A stretch of DNA of 64,000 nucleotides from Ustilago trichophora (lineage: Eukaryota > Basidiomycota > Ustilaginomycetes > Ustilaginales > Ustilaginaceae). Under the pieces are notes generated by a model. That model ran no database searches. It worked only from the letters and a program-made list of their open reading frames with translations, and had not been told where the DNA came from. Position 1 is the first letter of the stretch. The number at the start of each line of letters is the position of its first letter. Position numbers and translations under genes: made by a program. Location of the stretch: the NCBI GenBank assembly GCA_900323505.1, contig OOIN01000001.1, positions 1,364,001-1,428,000 on the forward strand, in the 5' to 3' direction. Below, piece after piece: positions 10,572 to 21,651 of this stretch.

Positions 10572-11540
10572 CTAAGAAGCAGCGGCAGGTGGTACAGGCG
10601 GAGCAGCGCTGTTCTTCCAACCGGACCTCAACCCTGCCATAGCTGCGATGGTGCCGAACAGTCCTACCCAACCCTCTCCGATCAGGCCCTGTGTGCAAGA
10701 CCAGTGAATGGTCAATGGCAAGTAGCCCAGGTTGACCCAGAGCTCGTTGAGGATTGCTGCTTTACGGTCATCCAGCTCGTCCCACATCCTGCGGGTGATG
10801 ACCTGTTCCTGTGTGGCGGAACCCGACTTTTCGGAGAGCGCCGGTGTGGAAGCGCCCGAGGAGGGGGGCAGGTTGCCGTTGGGGTTGAGCTGGATCTTGT
10901 TGGGTGTAGGGTGGCCTCGGGAGCGTTCGAGGGCCTTTGCTCGGAGTCGGAGGAGACGGTTGTCTTCGACAAGGTGGAGGAGTTGAAGGCCGACGTAGAG
11001 GGCCCAGAAACGGGAGCCCCAGAGCCAGAATGCGTTCTGGACAGCAGCAGAGACGGGGAGAATACCGTGGCTGCCCAAGTAAGCAACTGCCTCCATGGGA
11101 CAGTAGGCCAACATGGACCAGCCCTGGATTCGCTCAATGTTGTGCAACAGTCGGGTAGGGGGAGGCGAGCGTTCGAGACCGATCATCCATTTGAAGATGG
11201 GCAAGATACCCCAGATACGGTACAACACCCTAGCGTCACTGATAAGTGCGCTGAGCTTCTGAAGTCGTTGCGCCGCCGAGGAGGACTTGGTGGTTCGGAT
11301 GCCGAGCATGCGCAGCCGCAACGCATACTGAAGATTGAGCAGGACAATGACCAGCTTGGACGAGTACTGGGTCAGCATGAGACACTTGTCGGTACCAGAC
11401 CATGTGGAGAGGTAGCGAATCATGTGGTCGAGACGCGGCGAAGGCTCGACATTGGAGAAGCAGCCGAGGATCTTGTCCGTGGGGTTGGGGGTTCGAGAGG
11501 GTCTCCTCATAGCCGAAGCTGCTGGTGCCGGTTTTGACAT
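10572..11540 (-). CDS. PEX11: peroxisomal biogenesis factor 11 (PEX11 family)
   Basis: Peroxisomal membrane protein that elongates and divides peroxisomes, 322 residues from ATG 11540. The N-terminal half shows the PEX11 amphipathic helix region: RLDHMIRYLSTWSGTDKCLM followed by QYSSKLVIVLL. The second hallmark is LSALISDARVLYRIWGILPI, then FKWMIGLE. A Ser/Pro/Asn-rich loop (GNLPPSSGASTPALSEKSGS) separates the central helices from the C-terminal segment LWVNLGYLPLTIHW...GLFGTIAAMAGLRSGW, a probable membrane helix. Length and the second loop fit the fungal PEX11C-like subgroup better than the shorter classical Pmp27, but this subgrouping is tentative. It ends 166 bp from the SAP30BP-like gene (tail to tail). 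Confidence 0.85.
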   Translation of the reverse strand: MSKPAPAASAMRRPSRTPNPTDKILGCFSNVEPSPRLDHMIRYLSTWSGTDKCLMLTQYSSKLVIVLLNLQYALRLRMLGIRTTKSSSAAQRLQKLSALISDARVLYRIWGILPIFKWMIGLERSPPPTRLLHNIERIQGWSMLAYCPMEAVAYLGSHGILPVSAAVQNAFWLWGSRFWALYVGLQLLHLVEDNRLLRLRAKALERSRGHPTPNKIQLNPNGNLPPSSGASTPALSEKSGSATQEQVITRRMWDELDDRKAAILNELWVNLGYLPLTIHWSCTQGLIGEGWVGLFGTIAAMAGLRSGWKNSAAPPVPPAAAS

Positions 11541-12433
11541 TTCGATGGGCTAGTAATGTGGTGCCAAAGTAGATGATGACTGTGTGCTCGTAGATGTACG
11601 AGCTGGCGTTGAGATATTGTCCGTTCGTGGAAGCGAGCTGTAGTCTTCTGCGTGGGCTGATCGTCTTTAACAGGGGGAGGATGAGGCGAGACCTTGGTAA
11701 GCACGTAGTCTTTGTTGAGAGCTTGAAGGAGAAGTCGTTCTTAGCCACTATGTGCAAGTCTTGAATGGTGGATGCGAGTGTTGAGTGGGAAGAAGAAGGT
11801 GTTGGTGTTTGTGAAACGCAGAGACAAAACCTCATTTCCAATCGAGCTGGGCCGAAGACCTCCGGTCCAACTGCTCGGCCCGCATTCTTTTTCTGTCATG
11901 TGTGCGATGTACAGTACTGTACTGTACTGTATAGTATTGCTGTAACCGATCTAGCCGGCGCTGTTTTCTGTATAAGGAGACGCGACTTTGCGCTTTACCC
12001 CAAAAATCACATTTTTTCAACTTGACCCCACAGCTGCACGCTCCTCTACCGCACGCTGCAGATGCTTTTCTCCAACCAGGCTTTGCGTACGCGTAGGCTA
12101 ACGCTGCAACAGGACCGTCTGCGTGAAAGAGAGACAAAGAACAGTTCTGGGCAGATCGCCCGATGCGATTCTCAAATTCCCGTCAGATTGGGTGGATTGC
12201 ACTCACCATCGTCAGACTCTCATTTTATTCAAGCTTCTACCACAGTCCTCTAACACATCGGAGCCGACGAAAGCTGCATATTGGTACATGGAGACAAATT
12301 TGCGAATGGAGAGAGGCTGTGGCGAAAGGATCGCGTGAAGCGAGCCATGACAGCTCAAGGTATCGTGGGTGCAACGGTGAAACGGAATTAATACGCTAGA
12401 TATGGACGGACCGTAGTCGAAAGAAAGAGACAC
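11541..12433. other. promoter of PEX11 and 3' flank of the next gene
   Basis: An 893-bp spacer. The right part is 3' of the leftward unknown gene and the left part is the PEX11 promoter. A small TACTG pentamer run lies at about 11910-11930 and a run of T at about 12013. No gene was seen. Confidence 0.4.
11908..11938. repeat. short TACTG pentamer repeat
   Basis: Three perfect TACTG units flanked by degenerate ones, partly self-complementary. It lies upstream of PEX11; simple-sequence origin is likely. Confidence 0.6.
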
Positions 12434-14073
12434 TTAGCCCATGGAGTAAGTGCGAAGACCGTCGAACGCTGGTCTCGGCCTCCGGAGCTCGTCTTGGCCG
12501 GAGGAGAATCGAACGCGAGGCGTGTAATGGCCAGGATGTGCAGGCGGTGATGGTTGCCTGGTGGTTGGAAGCGAGAGGCCCTGACGAATCTCGTAGCGGA
12601 CACGAGGTGGATACATTTGCTTTCGAAGGCCACGATGATACGAGGGCAGATGGACGTGACTCTCATCTGTCACATTCTGATTGGTTTGCGTCGACGTTGT
12701 CGCAGGCAGGGCATCCTTGATCTCTCTTTGGGCTTCGGATCTGACTCGAGACGATGCTAGCCTCTTCATGTGAGCTGGTGATGTGGTTCTTGGTGAAGAC
12801 GAGGCAGACGAGGCAGCCATGATGGAAGGTGTGGTGATTTCTGGGCCAGAGTCAGTGTCGGACTCGACTGAACTTCGTAGGGCACTGATGGCAGGCGATG
12901 TTTTCGAAGAAGGCCTGTCTGCCTTGGACAGGACCGGGCGGCGCAGACGAATGCTGTTGATTGTAAGCTGGCTGTTGTTGCTTGCTGCAGCAGTGCTCAC
13001 CACTCCAGTTGCGCTCAGCTTCTTGATCGCCAAGCTGATCAGGGCCTTGCCCGCCCTAATACTGGGCGTGCGCCCACGTCTGCGCATCTTGCCATCGTGA
13101 GTTTCGTCCTCACTACTGCCGCTCGAGAAAGCGGATGCCAGCGAGACGTATGAGGCACAGGGCGCCAATTTACCAGGAAGTCGCTTCGGAAAGGAACCTA
13201 GAGACCTGCAGCCAATGTCGTCGTCGTAGTCGGAACTGTATGTTCCGTGTGGATCCTGATGACGAGGAGATGTTCTACAGCCGGGAGGCGCTAGATGGTC
13301 GACACTGGCACCTGCACTTGGTTCAAACGCTTGTCGAGCGAAAAAGAGGCCAGCTTGAAACTCCTTTGCAGCTTCATTGTCGAGGTCCGGATCCAGGTCG
13401 ATACTGTCGGCCCGTCCACAGCTACGCGTCGATTCCAACGAGGAGCGTTGCGTCTCGTATTCCACGAACGGATCGTAGCAGTAGCGGCTATTAGGTGACT
13501 TCTTCAAACAGGGTGCAGGTGCTGGTGGAAGATCGTGCCTAGGTGGGCGGACGGAGCGCGATGGTCGAGGTGGCGGCAAACTGCTGGCAGCCGGTGTCGA
13601 AGTTGGGGCCACTGTGCCTCTTTTGCTGACGTGCAGTGGCTGTATGACGGGAAGTAGGTGGAGAGATGCTGTCTTCTCTCCGAAACCGAAACTCGGAATG
13701 CTGCTGTCTTCATTGAACGACGAAGCGCAAGAGTAGATGGTATCTTCACTCGTGCGGCCAGATGCGTCTTGAGTACCTGTGAAGATTGGGACCCAAAGAA
13801 AAGTGTCAGAGGCTTGATCTCGACTGCACCAAAAAAGAGCACGCTAGGCTGATCGCGTTACTCGAGTGGAGCAAGATCTTCATGATCTGCGTACTTACTT
13901 TGTAATCTGAAGGTTTCGCGACTGCTGCAACTGCTGCCGCTAGCGTATGATGCTCGACAAAAGGATCCTGACTGCGTCGTACAGCTGAATTTGACTTGTT
14001 TCGAGCCTTGTGCATAGCTTTCGAGCGATGACAGAGGCGCCCGTGTCGTACTGAGTCGAGCCTCACTGCTCAT
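12434..14073 (-). CDS. uncharacterised Ser/Pro/Arg-rich protein, two exons
   Basis: Not recognised. The large open frame begins at a GTG (13612), but coding sequence continues upstream in frame. The best model is complement(join(12434..13776,13899..14073)), 505 residues. Exon 1 starts with ATG 14073 (MSSEARLSTTRAPLSSLESY) and ends ...FRLQ. The 122-bp intron has a GTAAGT donor, a CTCTGAC branch-like site and a CACAG acceptor, and phases match (1 + 2 nt), giving LQ-STQDASGRTSEDTIY. The protein has Pro-rich (SSLPPPRPSRSVRPPRHDLP), Ser-rich and basic stretches, a short hydrophobic helix (RAGKALISLAIKKLSATGVV) and a C-terminal part with repeated PPRVRYE / TPRVRFS motifs. These PRVRF-like motifs are the only internal repeat seen. 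Function is unknown. Confidence 0.72.
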
Positions 14074-14202
14074 CGTGCGTCGAGGAAAAGAGCTGGCTGG
14101 TAAAGGTGCTGAAGGGAGAAGTGATGATGGTGAGGAAGAGAGAGGGAGAGAATAGAGATTAGGACGAAAGAGAAGCTGCCTTTGTCAAGACCACAGAGTT
14201 GA

Positions 14203-14230
14203 AGCTCACCCCAGCTGAACCGGGTGAGCT
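14203..14230. repeat. inverted repeat, 9-bp perfect stem and 10-nt loop
   Basis: AGCTCACCC is followed after 10 nt by GGGTGAGCT. It lies 130 bp upstream of the start of the leftward gene at 14073, so it could be a dyad operator-like site; it could also be chance. Confidence 0.6.
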
Positions 14231-15856
14231 AAGGCAATAGATATGAATTCCAGTCAGATTGGGTCTTCCCACTGCCCTTTCGACGAATTCTGACCTGCAA
14301 TCTTGTTTCAGCAGGCGGAAGTTGCTTTCGGAGGGGACAGTCGGCTAACTACACGACCGCGTACAGTGGAAGCATATCTGCAAAGGCTGCAACTCCGCCG
14401 CATGAATCGGAATCGCACGTGAACATAACAGACATTGCAGAACAAGCCCGTACTCTGCATTGGACCGACTCTGGTCCTGGGCATCAAGCCGGACCCTGAC
14501 AAGCCACTCGTAGTACGGCACAAATGCTAATTGAGGAGCTTGGGACGATTAGCCGCAGGGGCGTCGACGCCTTGAACAGCCGCCTCTGGCGTGAAATCGC
14601 CGTCACCCGTTAGACTGACCTTATCTTCATTTGGCACTGCTGAAGAGTGCAGAGCAGAGCTCGATAATTACGCTGTAGCTGGGAACGGGGTCTTGAAAGT
14701 TCAATTCGACCAGAGGCGCCCAAGCAGGCTTGCCGAAAGCGCCCAAAGACTAGCTTCTGCAAGGTTTCATCAACTCTGCTTGATGGCGGGATCCTCTTTT
14801 GATCGAAATTTGCATGCTTTTCGTATCAATGGCGATATGTAAACTTGGTGCATTGTTCGAGAAATGAAAAGGGTCGAGGCATGGACTCGACAAGGTGTTA
14901 TGAGACAAGCACCGAACGCATCCGACGTGAAGCCGTAGCTAAACGCTTTGGGTGGTGAGGTCGGATGAAGCGACAAACGAGTCGCGAATCAATTTGTATA
15001 ACAGTGCATAGAGGGATCGTCGTTGCATTCCTTTGAAAGGACAATCGAACGCGACGAGGCAAGCGCATCTGCATGGCAAGATCGACAGCCATCTTGCGCA
15101 ATAAGCGACAGCCGGCCCGACCACCGATTCAACTGGGCGATTGGCGACAGATCTACAGCGTTTGACTTCTGTCAGCTCAATTCTCACTGTGTCACCTTGG
15201 ACCGCTGGCTTGTCGGGTGCTCTGTGCTTATGCAGCGCGCTGTCCGTGCTCTGTGCAGATCGCTGTAATCTCGGTACGGGTCGCTCTGGCCCCGATCCAG
15301 CCTACCAACTTCATCACGACAGGGGCCTCTTCTCTCGCGGCGGAGTCGACACGCCAATACAGCCACGGGCTTCTAGCAAGCGAAGCAGTCGGAGCTCGTC
15401 TTTTCCGAAGAGTTACAACAGATGAAAGGAACGTCTCGGCAGCTAGTGACTATGCGATAAGACGAATAGATTGGCGATGGTCGAATGCACTCTGTCACTG
15501 TCACCTGAATCACTCGGTCTTGTGCCAGAAGCGAACCCCTCATGAGACAAGCCAAAGTCAACTGGAGAGTAGGTGATACACGGCAACTTTGCCTAGCTTA
15601 TAGGATCTCGACTGGCGAGCCTGCTGAAGAGTGAGTTAGAATCAAACTCAGCTGTCAAAAAATAGCAGACAGCGCGTGGTGCAGCCAAAGCTAACCGAGG
15701 CTGTGAGGCGTAACAGGCTCGCGTCTCAGTGCTCACTGTGCAAAACCAATCATCACCATTTGGCCGGACTGGCTTGTTCCAAATTTTGTGTGAAAGGGCA
15801 TCTTGTGTTTGTTGGTTTCTCGTCCAACGTACCCTGCATGCGGCGATCCAGATCCT

Positions 15857-15914
15857 AAAAAGGGAGGAGGAAAGAAGAAAAAGAAGAAGGAGAAGAAGAA
15901 GAAGAAGAGGAAGG
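15857..15914. repeat. A/G-rich purine tract (GAA/AAG repeats)
   Basis: A run of about 58 almost pure purines dominated by AAG/GAA triplets. It translates to meaningless Lys/Glu or Phe/Leu runs; a microsatellite-like tract. Confidence 0.75.
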
Positions 15915-16218
15915 CGCTTCTTTTCATTTGTGGCGTTGCCGAAGAACATTCGCGAGTGGAATGCAACTTGGCGTCGTACTTTATGCGGGCGGCACTCTGA
16001 GACATGACGGAATCCATTTTCCGATGTTTGTTATACGATCCCGAACCCAATTCTGAGACAGGCTCCCGACATTGGTTTCCGACACCTGATCTTGAGGTAC
16101 AAAGTTGTCACATCGGGCGATACTCGTCGCCGCCCTTGATGGTGCCTTGTGACGTTTTCGATATACCGCAGCTTCGTGTTGACATCATATCGATCGTGCA
16201 AGCAAAGATTATCGACGA

Positions 16219-16236
16219 AAGAGAGAGAGAGAGAGA
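16219..16236. repeat. GA dinucleotide repeat
   Basis: Eight to nine GA units. A second, shorter GA run lies at about 16401-16414. Confidence 0.8.
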
Positions 16237-17094
16237 TGCCAACAGGATTGCCGACGAAGGCAGCCGACAGTTTTCGCAACCTATAGCTCGGAACCATCCA
16301 AACCGAACCAATTCACCCGAAATGTCTGGACGCGTCGCGCGACAAGAATGGTTGTTTTGGGGGTCTGTTGTGTGCGACAACCTTGTGTGACTTCAGAAAG
16401 GGAGAGAGAGAGAAGAATGGGAAAGGGCTCTTTAGAAAGAGTTTCCGCCATCCAAGCCTTGTTACGCCAACCTGCATTTACCACCAAAAATGTGCACAAT
16501 GCATTTTATGCATCATGCGCCGTGGCCGAAGAGAGTCTCTTGCCTCGAGGTGGTGGGAGGCAGCATACAAAATCCCAACCACTGATCCCACCATCTTCTC
16601 AGACTCGCACACAGGCACTCGGAGAATTCTCCTGGGATCGCCGAGAAGTTCTTTCGATTTCTTTGCTACCCGCCAACGCTTTGTTACGCTCAAAGGAATC
16701 TGGTCGGCGTTGTTATTGCCTTGTGTGTTGCGGAGCAGAGCCTCCTTGTTGTGCAGCAAACGACCCTCAAATTCCAGATCCCGGGACCGCATCAATATCG
16801 GACTCTCTCAATCTGTTGTTTCAAGTACCGTGATTGTCGTGGAAAACGCATTCAGGCCGAAGACCAAGAATACACGGCAGCAGAATCGACACGACAGCTT
16901 TTGCTAAGTGACTAAGCGGCGAATCACGAACGCTGCCTCTTCTTGGCCCTCTTTTCTTTGAGCCACAACAACGCAACACTGCCCCTCAAACGTCTGCACC
17001 AGAACAAGGGACAAAAGTCTCTTCTTGGACTTGCTCCGCTATGCGCAACAAAAAAAAAACGGTCCAAGCGCCGTGCTAAACTGGGCCACTTTTT

Positions 17095-17116
17095 GGGCTC
17101 CTGCATGCAGGAGCCC
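17095..17116. repeat. 22-bp perfect palindrome
   Basis: GGGCTCCTGCA is followed directly by its exact reverse complement, with no spacer. It lies about 1.1 kb upstream of the start of the gene at 18203, outside any credible coding frame. Confidence 0.9.
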
Positions 17117-18202
17117 CATCGCTGTACAACCAACTGCCCCATCTCTCTGGTGGGCGCAGCGGTGTGATCAAACAGCCAAAAAAGCAGAAGAGCTGCGTGT
17201 ACCTCACTCAAAGTCACACCTTGCTCTTGGCCTTTGCTCGAGTCAACGCAACCTTCCATTGTGCCTGCCTGTATCGCTTGACGATGCAGTATCCAGCTGA
17301 TTGGCGTCGCAACGTCGGAAACGCAGATACCGTAGCCTGCAGGCGCTTCTTTTTCAGTGTGATGCTGCCAAGAGCAGCTTCTCCTCTTGGTAATACTGCA
17401 CGATATGCCCCCGTCGCCTTGCATTTCCGGCCTCGGAGCGCGAGCAACCTTCCACTTACACCTGACTGGGAATGATCCAGAAACGGTGTCGACGATAGCC
17501 GCAGCACTTGCTTGCATGAACTCCCACTCTTGACCGACGCTTTCTTTTTTCCCTCCATTCGCTTGACACAATCAGTACAGCGGCGTAGAGCAGCAACAAC
17601 CGCATCTTCATTTCCCAGTCCTCGTCCAAACTTTCTCATCGATTGGACGAGTGGGACAACAACACCTACCGACACTGCAACAAAAGCGATTCAGACGTGG
17701 GTTGGTCCACTCTCGAGATAGTCCTCCTCATCCCAGGGAACAATCGAGCAATCGGGATTATGTTGGCCGACGACTCCGCTGCACCTCATATCCTAGCTGT
17801 TGTACTCGCCTAACAAGTTGCCACGATCTGGTGTGTCTCTCCCACCTCATTTGGCTCAACGTGTCCGAAATCTCCTTTGGTTGCTACGCCGATCGACCAC
17901 ACTCGGTCTTCGCCTGACAGTAGCTACGGGCGCCTCTTACACATCTTTCTTCGCCTCTTCGACACAATCACGACTCTCAGATGCTCTCATTGTCTGCGGA
18001 ATGATCAGGCACCATCCACGAATCCAAGCGCCGTCGATGGCTTGCTCAATATCGTTCTTCTAATCGACCTTGTCGTACCGAAACAATCACGACACCCTCC
18101 CTGTTCTCCCGCTCTTCAGCCTCCGTTGCTTTTCTCGGCCTCAAAGCACCACCGTCGTATAATAGTCTGGAGAGCATACTCAGGCGAGAGCCACACATCA
18201 GC

Positions 18203-21200
18203 ATGGGCTCCATGCTGGAAGATTGGACTGCTTCCCTGTCCTTTGCCACCTCCATAGATACTGTTAGTGCTGAAGATCGGACCGACTCGGAAGTTGCCAC
18301 GCCGCAGGCTTCCTCGTTCCCATCACCGCCTCCACGTCAGCAGATTCCGTCTCGGGCAGCGCCGATCGACGTCGGAAGGCTTCGCAGTGTCTCTTCTGCC
18401 AGCGATCTTGGTCCGCATTTATCAAGGCCTCTGTATCTTTCCTTGGATCACAATGAACCCCTCACAAAGTCACATCCAGTCTCAAAAGATCACAGTGAGG
18501 CACAAAGCAGCCTCAAGGGTCGTCATGTGCGACAGAAAAGGCATTTCGGAGGCGCCGAAGAATGGGTCATGGAGCCTTTAGAGCAGCTGAAGCCGCCAAG
18601 CGAGAAATCTCTCAACCATCGACGGGCAGGCGATGAAGGTACAAAGGATCCCTATCGGAAGACTCCGCCCACAACCCATCCGTCTACCACCACGCCGCCT
18701 CGACCGGAGCGGCGCAAGCAGACTTCGTGGCAGCGACCGCACATCAACCCAGGTCTTCCCACTTCTTACAGCCACGATCTGCATCGGGCTCAATCCGCCT
18801 CCCCATCTGCCTCGTCCAAGCCTTTACCACCTCTCCCACACGCCCTCCATATTGACAGCACAGCCTCCTTACCCCATCCATCTCTGACAACTCGACGCTC
18901 TTCAGTCGGCAGAACCCAAGGCATAGACCACCATCGATCGCTCCCGGTCTTGACTCCGAGTCCTGCCCTGTACTTTGAGGTTCTCAAGGATCAGACTTGG
19001 CCACGACAAATAGTAGGCTCTTTGAGTCCCTCGTCTTCCAAGCCTCCATCCATCGCCAGCTTTCGCACCCATTCACGCAACGATTCGCTTCCCAGAGCAT
19101 CTTCAACTGAACGCAGCTACAACCACAGTCGCAATCCGAGCCTCACCTTCAGCGCTCAAACGCACCCCACATCCACCGAAGGCTCGCGACCTGCTTCAGC
19201 TCAGAGCATAGAGCCGCCGGGCTCGTCAATAGGCGGCGATCCAGGCATGCGATTTGGAACCCGACGAGACAATCGTGATAAGATCAGGTTTGACACCAAC
19301 CCGGCCTCAAGTCAGCCTTCACCACGTCTTCCCATGACTCGATCTCAGCCCATCTTGTTGACACCACCACCTTCGACAGAGCAATCAGCTCCTCAGGAGC
19401 GGCCGATGGAGCGAGGCAGATCTCGGCCTTTAGGCCAAGGTGTCCGAACATCGTTGGTCACCACTGATCTCGTGCATGGCCCACGTTACCTCGAACCGTA
19501 CAACAGCTGCGAGGCTATCATGCTACCACGGCCTCGTCTGAGATCCCGCAGCTTGGGCACTGCACCTGCCATTGTAGTCGAGAGAGTACATGCTGCTCCA
19601 GAACGATTCTGGCAGCGCGAAACGGGAGACAACGGCACGGTTCGGGTCCAACTAGCGCCCAGGTCGAGCGTGATACCCTCGCCATACGGACGAGGAGGTC
19701 GCACCCGAGCGCAAAGCGAGGTTGCGCAGCCAGTCAGTCCTTTGATCAAGGACCCTCGACTGGTGCTGCATGAGCATATTCCACCTCCGCTACCTCCCAA
19801 AGACACACCACTTCCTTCGTCCGGTCTGTTGCCTTCAAAACCTTTACCTCCGACGCCATCACCAGTTGCGTCGCCTTTGGACGACACAGGTCGCGAGAGT
19901 GCCGACTCTCTCGAGCATCTGGAAGCACCAGAACTCTTGGAACGCAATCGCGAGATCGACCGAGACAGAGAGGCTTGGCGAGAAGAGCACAGATCCAGCC
20001 TGGGCGCCAATGCTGTACCGCTTCGCGACCGTCTCAGCCCTTGTCTCAGAGATCCATCCGACCACGGTACTGTTGGATCTCTAGGCAGAAGACGACATGA
20101 GGGCGCATTCTCTGACAGTGGCCACGACTCTTATACGAATCCCATCAAAGTGCACCGCCTCTGGAATGAGGATGGCACGGAGCAAACTTTCCTGGTGGTG
20201 CATCGACAGCATAGGCATCCGTATGGCAACAGAAACAGGTCGGTCAGCAGTCCCGACCTGCGAGGCGCCGCTGCCGTCAGTGCACAACGTCCGCCCTTTG
20301 TCCAAAATTTGGCATCGCGCCTGTCTGGTCTGGCAAACAAGGGTCGAGGCCGAGTGACTCCCACCGAACCCTCGAAGACCCAAGGGCGCCAGTCTGCATT
20401 ACAGACCACGTCAGGATCCAAGCCTGATCCAAGGACGCCGCCACACTCGGCGCCGAATCTGGAGCGTCCCTTCGGGAAGGAACGCAGACTTGTTTCAGAC
20501 GAGACGGTCATCATTGGCAAGTTCCCTGAGCCCGTCGAGCGCAGTCAAGGAGTCGCAGTTAGTCCTGAATCGCAAATGGACGACATGATGAATGGCGCAT
20601 CGATCCGAACCGCTCGACGTGTGCCTATGTCGGGATACAGACCCGCGGGCACTCAAGATGAGATCAAAGCTCAACTCGGGGACCAGACGCGGCTGTATAC
20701 CCCACAACGGACCAGGTCCCATCGAGGAAGAGTTGGGGAGCAGGAGACTGGTAGAGACCGCCTGACGTGGATCGATCCTGGCTCGAACACGGTCATGCAG
20801 GGGGACTTGATCATGCCCAGCAGTGTGCGCACAAGGACTCGGTCGGATGCAAGGCGGAGAGAAGCCATGGAGTCTCAACTGCCTTGGTCAGCAGCAGGGG
20901 AGACACAGGCGGACCGACTCGCGCGACCGACGGATCTTCCGTCGAGCGTCTCTATGAGCTGCAGCGACTCGAACTGCTCCTGTCAGTCAGGAGAACAGCA
21001 TACTCCTCCGACGGCTCCACCCACGCGCGATAGTCCGGTCGGCAAGAATGCCACCGCCCAACATCTTGAACGTGGAGCTGGTACACAAGCAGCTCCTACG
21101 ACGGGGGTCTCACTGGCCGGAAGCGAGTTTGCACTTCAGATGGAGCACCTGGCCACCCGTGATTCGAGCATCTCCAGTGAGACTCACCATGATCTGGCGG

Positions 21201-21274
21201 TGTGGGACGCCAGTTCTGTCAACCTTGACAACCTCTTCTTTCGGCCTCCACCGCAGAGGCTGCCTTCGACATGA
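18203..21274 (+). CDS. uncharacterised large Pro/Ser/Arg-rich protein
   Basis: Not recognised, 1023 residues from ATG 18203 (MGSMLEDWTASLSF). Almost the whole length is predicted disordered: Ser, Pro, Arg and His dominate, and there is no globular domain or membrane segment. Several proline-rich motifs of SH3- or WW-ligand type are present: KPLPPLPHAL, PPPLPPKDTPLP and KPLPPTPSPV. A short Cys/Ser stretch (MSCSDSNCSCQSG) lies near the C-terminus, and the protein ends with a mixed aromatic tail, SSVNLDNLFFRPPPQRLPS, that could be a docking motif. A scaffold or signalling adaptor is a guess from composition only. A single open frame of this length on this strand, with a clear ATG and TGA, supports it as a real gene. 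Confidence 0.75.
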   Translation: MGSMLEDWTASLSFATSIDTVSAEDRTDSEVATPQASSFPSPPPRQQIPSRAAPIDVGRLRSVSSASDLGPHLSRPLYLSLDHNEPLTKSHPVSKDHSEAQSSLKGRHVRQKRHFGGAEEWVMEPLEQLKPPSEKSLNHRRAGDEGTKDPYRKTPPTTHPSTTTPPRPERRKQTSWQRPHINPGLPTSYSHDLHRAQSASPSASSKPLPPLPHALHIDSTASLPHPSLTTRRSSVGRTQGIDHHRSLPVLTPSPALYFEVLKDQTWPRQIVGSLSPSSSKPPSIASFRTHSRNDSLPRASSTERSYNHSRNPSLTFSAQTHPTSTEGSRPASAQSIEPPGSSIGGDPGMRFGTRRDNRDKIRFDTNPASSQPSPRLPMTRSQPILLTPPPSTEQSAPQERPMERGRSRPLGQGVRTSLVTTDLVHGPRYLEPYNSCEAIMLPRPRLRSRSLGTAPAIVVERVHAAPERFWQRETGDNGTVRVQLAPRSSVIPSPYGRGGRTRAQSEVAQPVSPLIKDPRLVLHEHIPPPLPPKDTPLPSSGLLPSKPLPPTPSPVASPLDDTGRESADSLEHLEAPELLERNREIDRDREAWREEHRSSLGANAVPLRDRLSPCLRDPSDHGTVGSLGRRRHEGAFSDSGHDSYTNPIKVHRLWNEDGTEQTFLVVHRQHRHPYGNRNRSVSSPDLRGAAAVSAQRPPFVQNLASRLSGLANKGRGRVTPTEPSKTQGRQSALQTTSGSKPDPRTPPHSAPNLERPFGKERRLVSDETVIIGKFPEPVERSQGVAVSPESQMDDMMNGASIRTARRVPMSGYRPAGTQDEIKAQLGDQTRLYTPQRTRSHRGRVGEQETGRDRLTWIDPGSNTVMQGDLIMPSSVRTRTRSDARRREAMESQLPWSAAGETQADRLARPTDLPSSVSMSCSDSNCSCQSGEQHTPPTAPPTRDSPVGKNATAQHLERGAGTQAAPTTGVSLAGSEFALQMEHLATRDSSISSETHHDLAVWDASSVNLDNLFFRPPPQRLPST

Positions 21275-21651
21275 GATGCACATCCAGTGTTTTGCATAGG
21301 TTCGCACAGCTTCATACCCGTAATCCTGTAGGCATTGTTGCATTGACCGTTTGAATCCTGAGTGATTCGTGCTGTGGAGAGAGTGGTTGGTGTGGTACAG
21401 CAGCAGAGTGCGAAAGAAGCGACAGAGCGAATATGCGGCTGTCGTTTGTTGAATTCTCGGAAATCGGTCCAGCGGCGCGGGTTGCATTTGGCGCGTTTGG
21501 CGTTTTTGGACCCTGAGAGAGATGCGCACTCTTTGAATTGCTTCCAACCTGAGCTCGACGTTGGGCAGTTGTCATTGCAACACGACATCTTCTTCTTCTC
21601 CTCACCATCTTAAGCTGATCCAATCATCTCTCCTGATCCGGCTGCTTCACG
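21275..21651. other. spacer between the unknown gene and SPP1
   Basis: A 377-bp same-strand spacer holding the 3' end of the upstream gene and the SPP1 promoter; a TTCTTCTTCTCC pyrimidine run lies just before the SPP1 start. Confidence 0.45.

Larger units (their letters stand above)
14074..18202. other. 4.1-kb gene-free region between divergent unknown genes
   Basis: Promoters of both the leftward gene starting at 14073 and the rightward gene at 18203, plus a long interval with no convincing coding frame. It contains a 9-bp-stem hairpin, purine tracts, GA repeats and a 22-bp perfect palindrome, listed separately. The last ~700 bases are pyrimidine-rich, as is usual for a fungal 5' leader. 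A non-coding transcript is possible but not shown. Confidence 0.45.

Noticed and set aside
15733..16050. Frames rich in Lys/Glu or Phe on both strands
   Set aside because: They translate the purine tract at 15857-15914.
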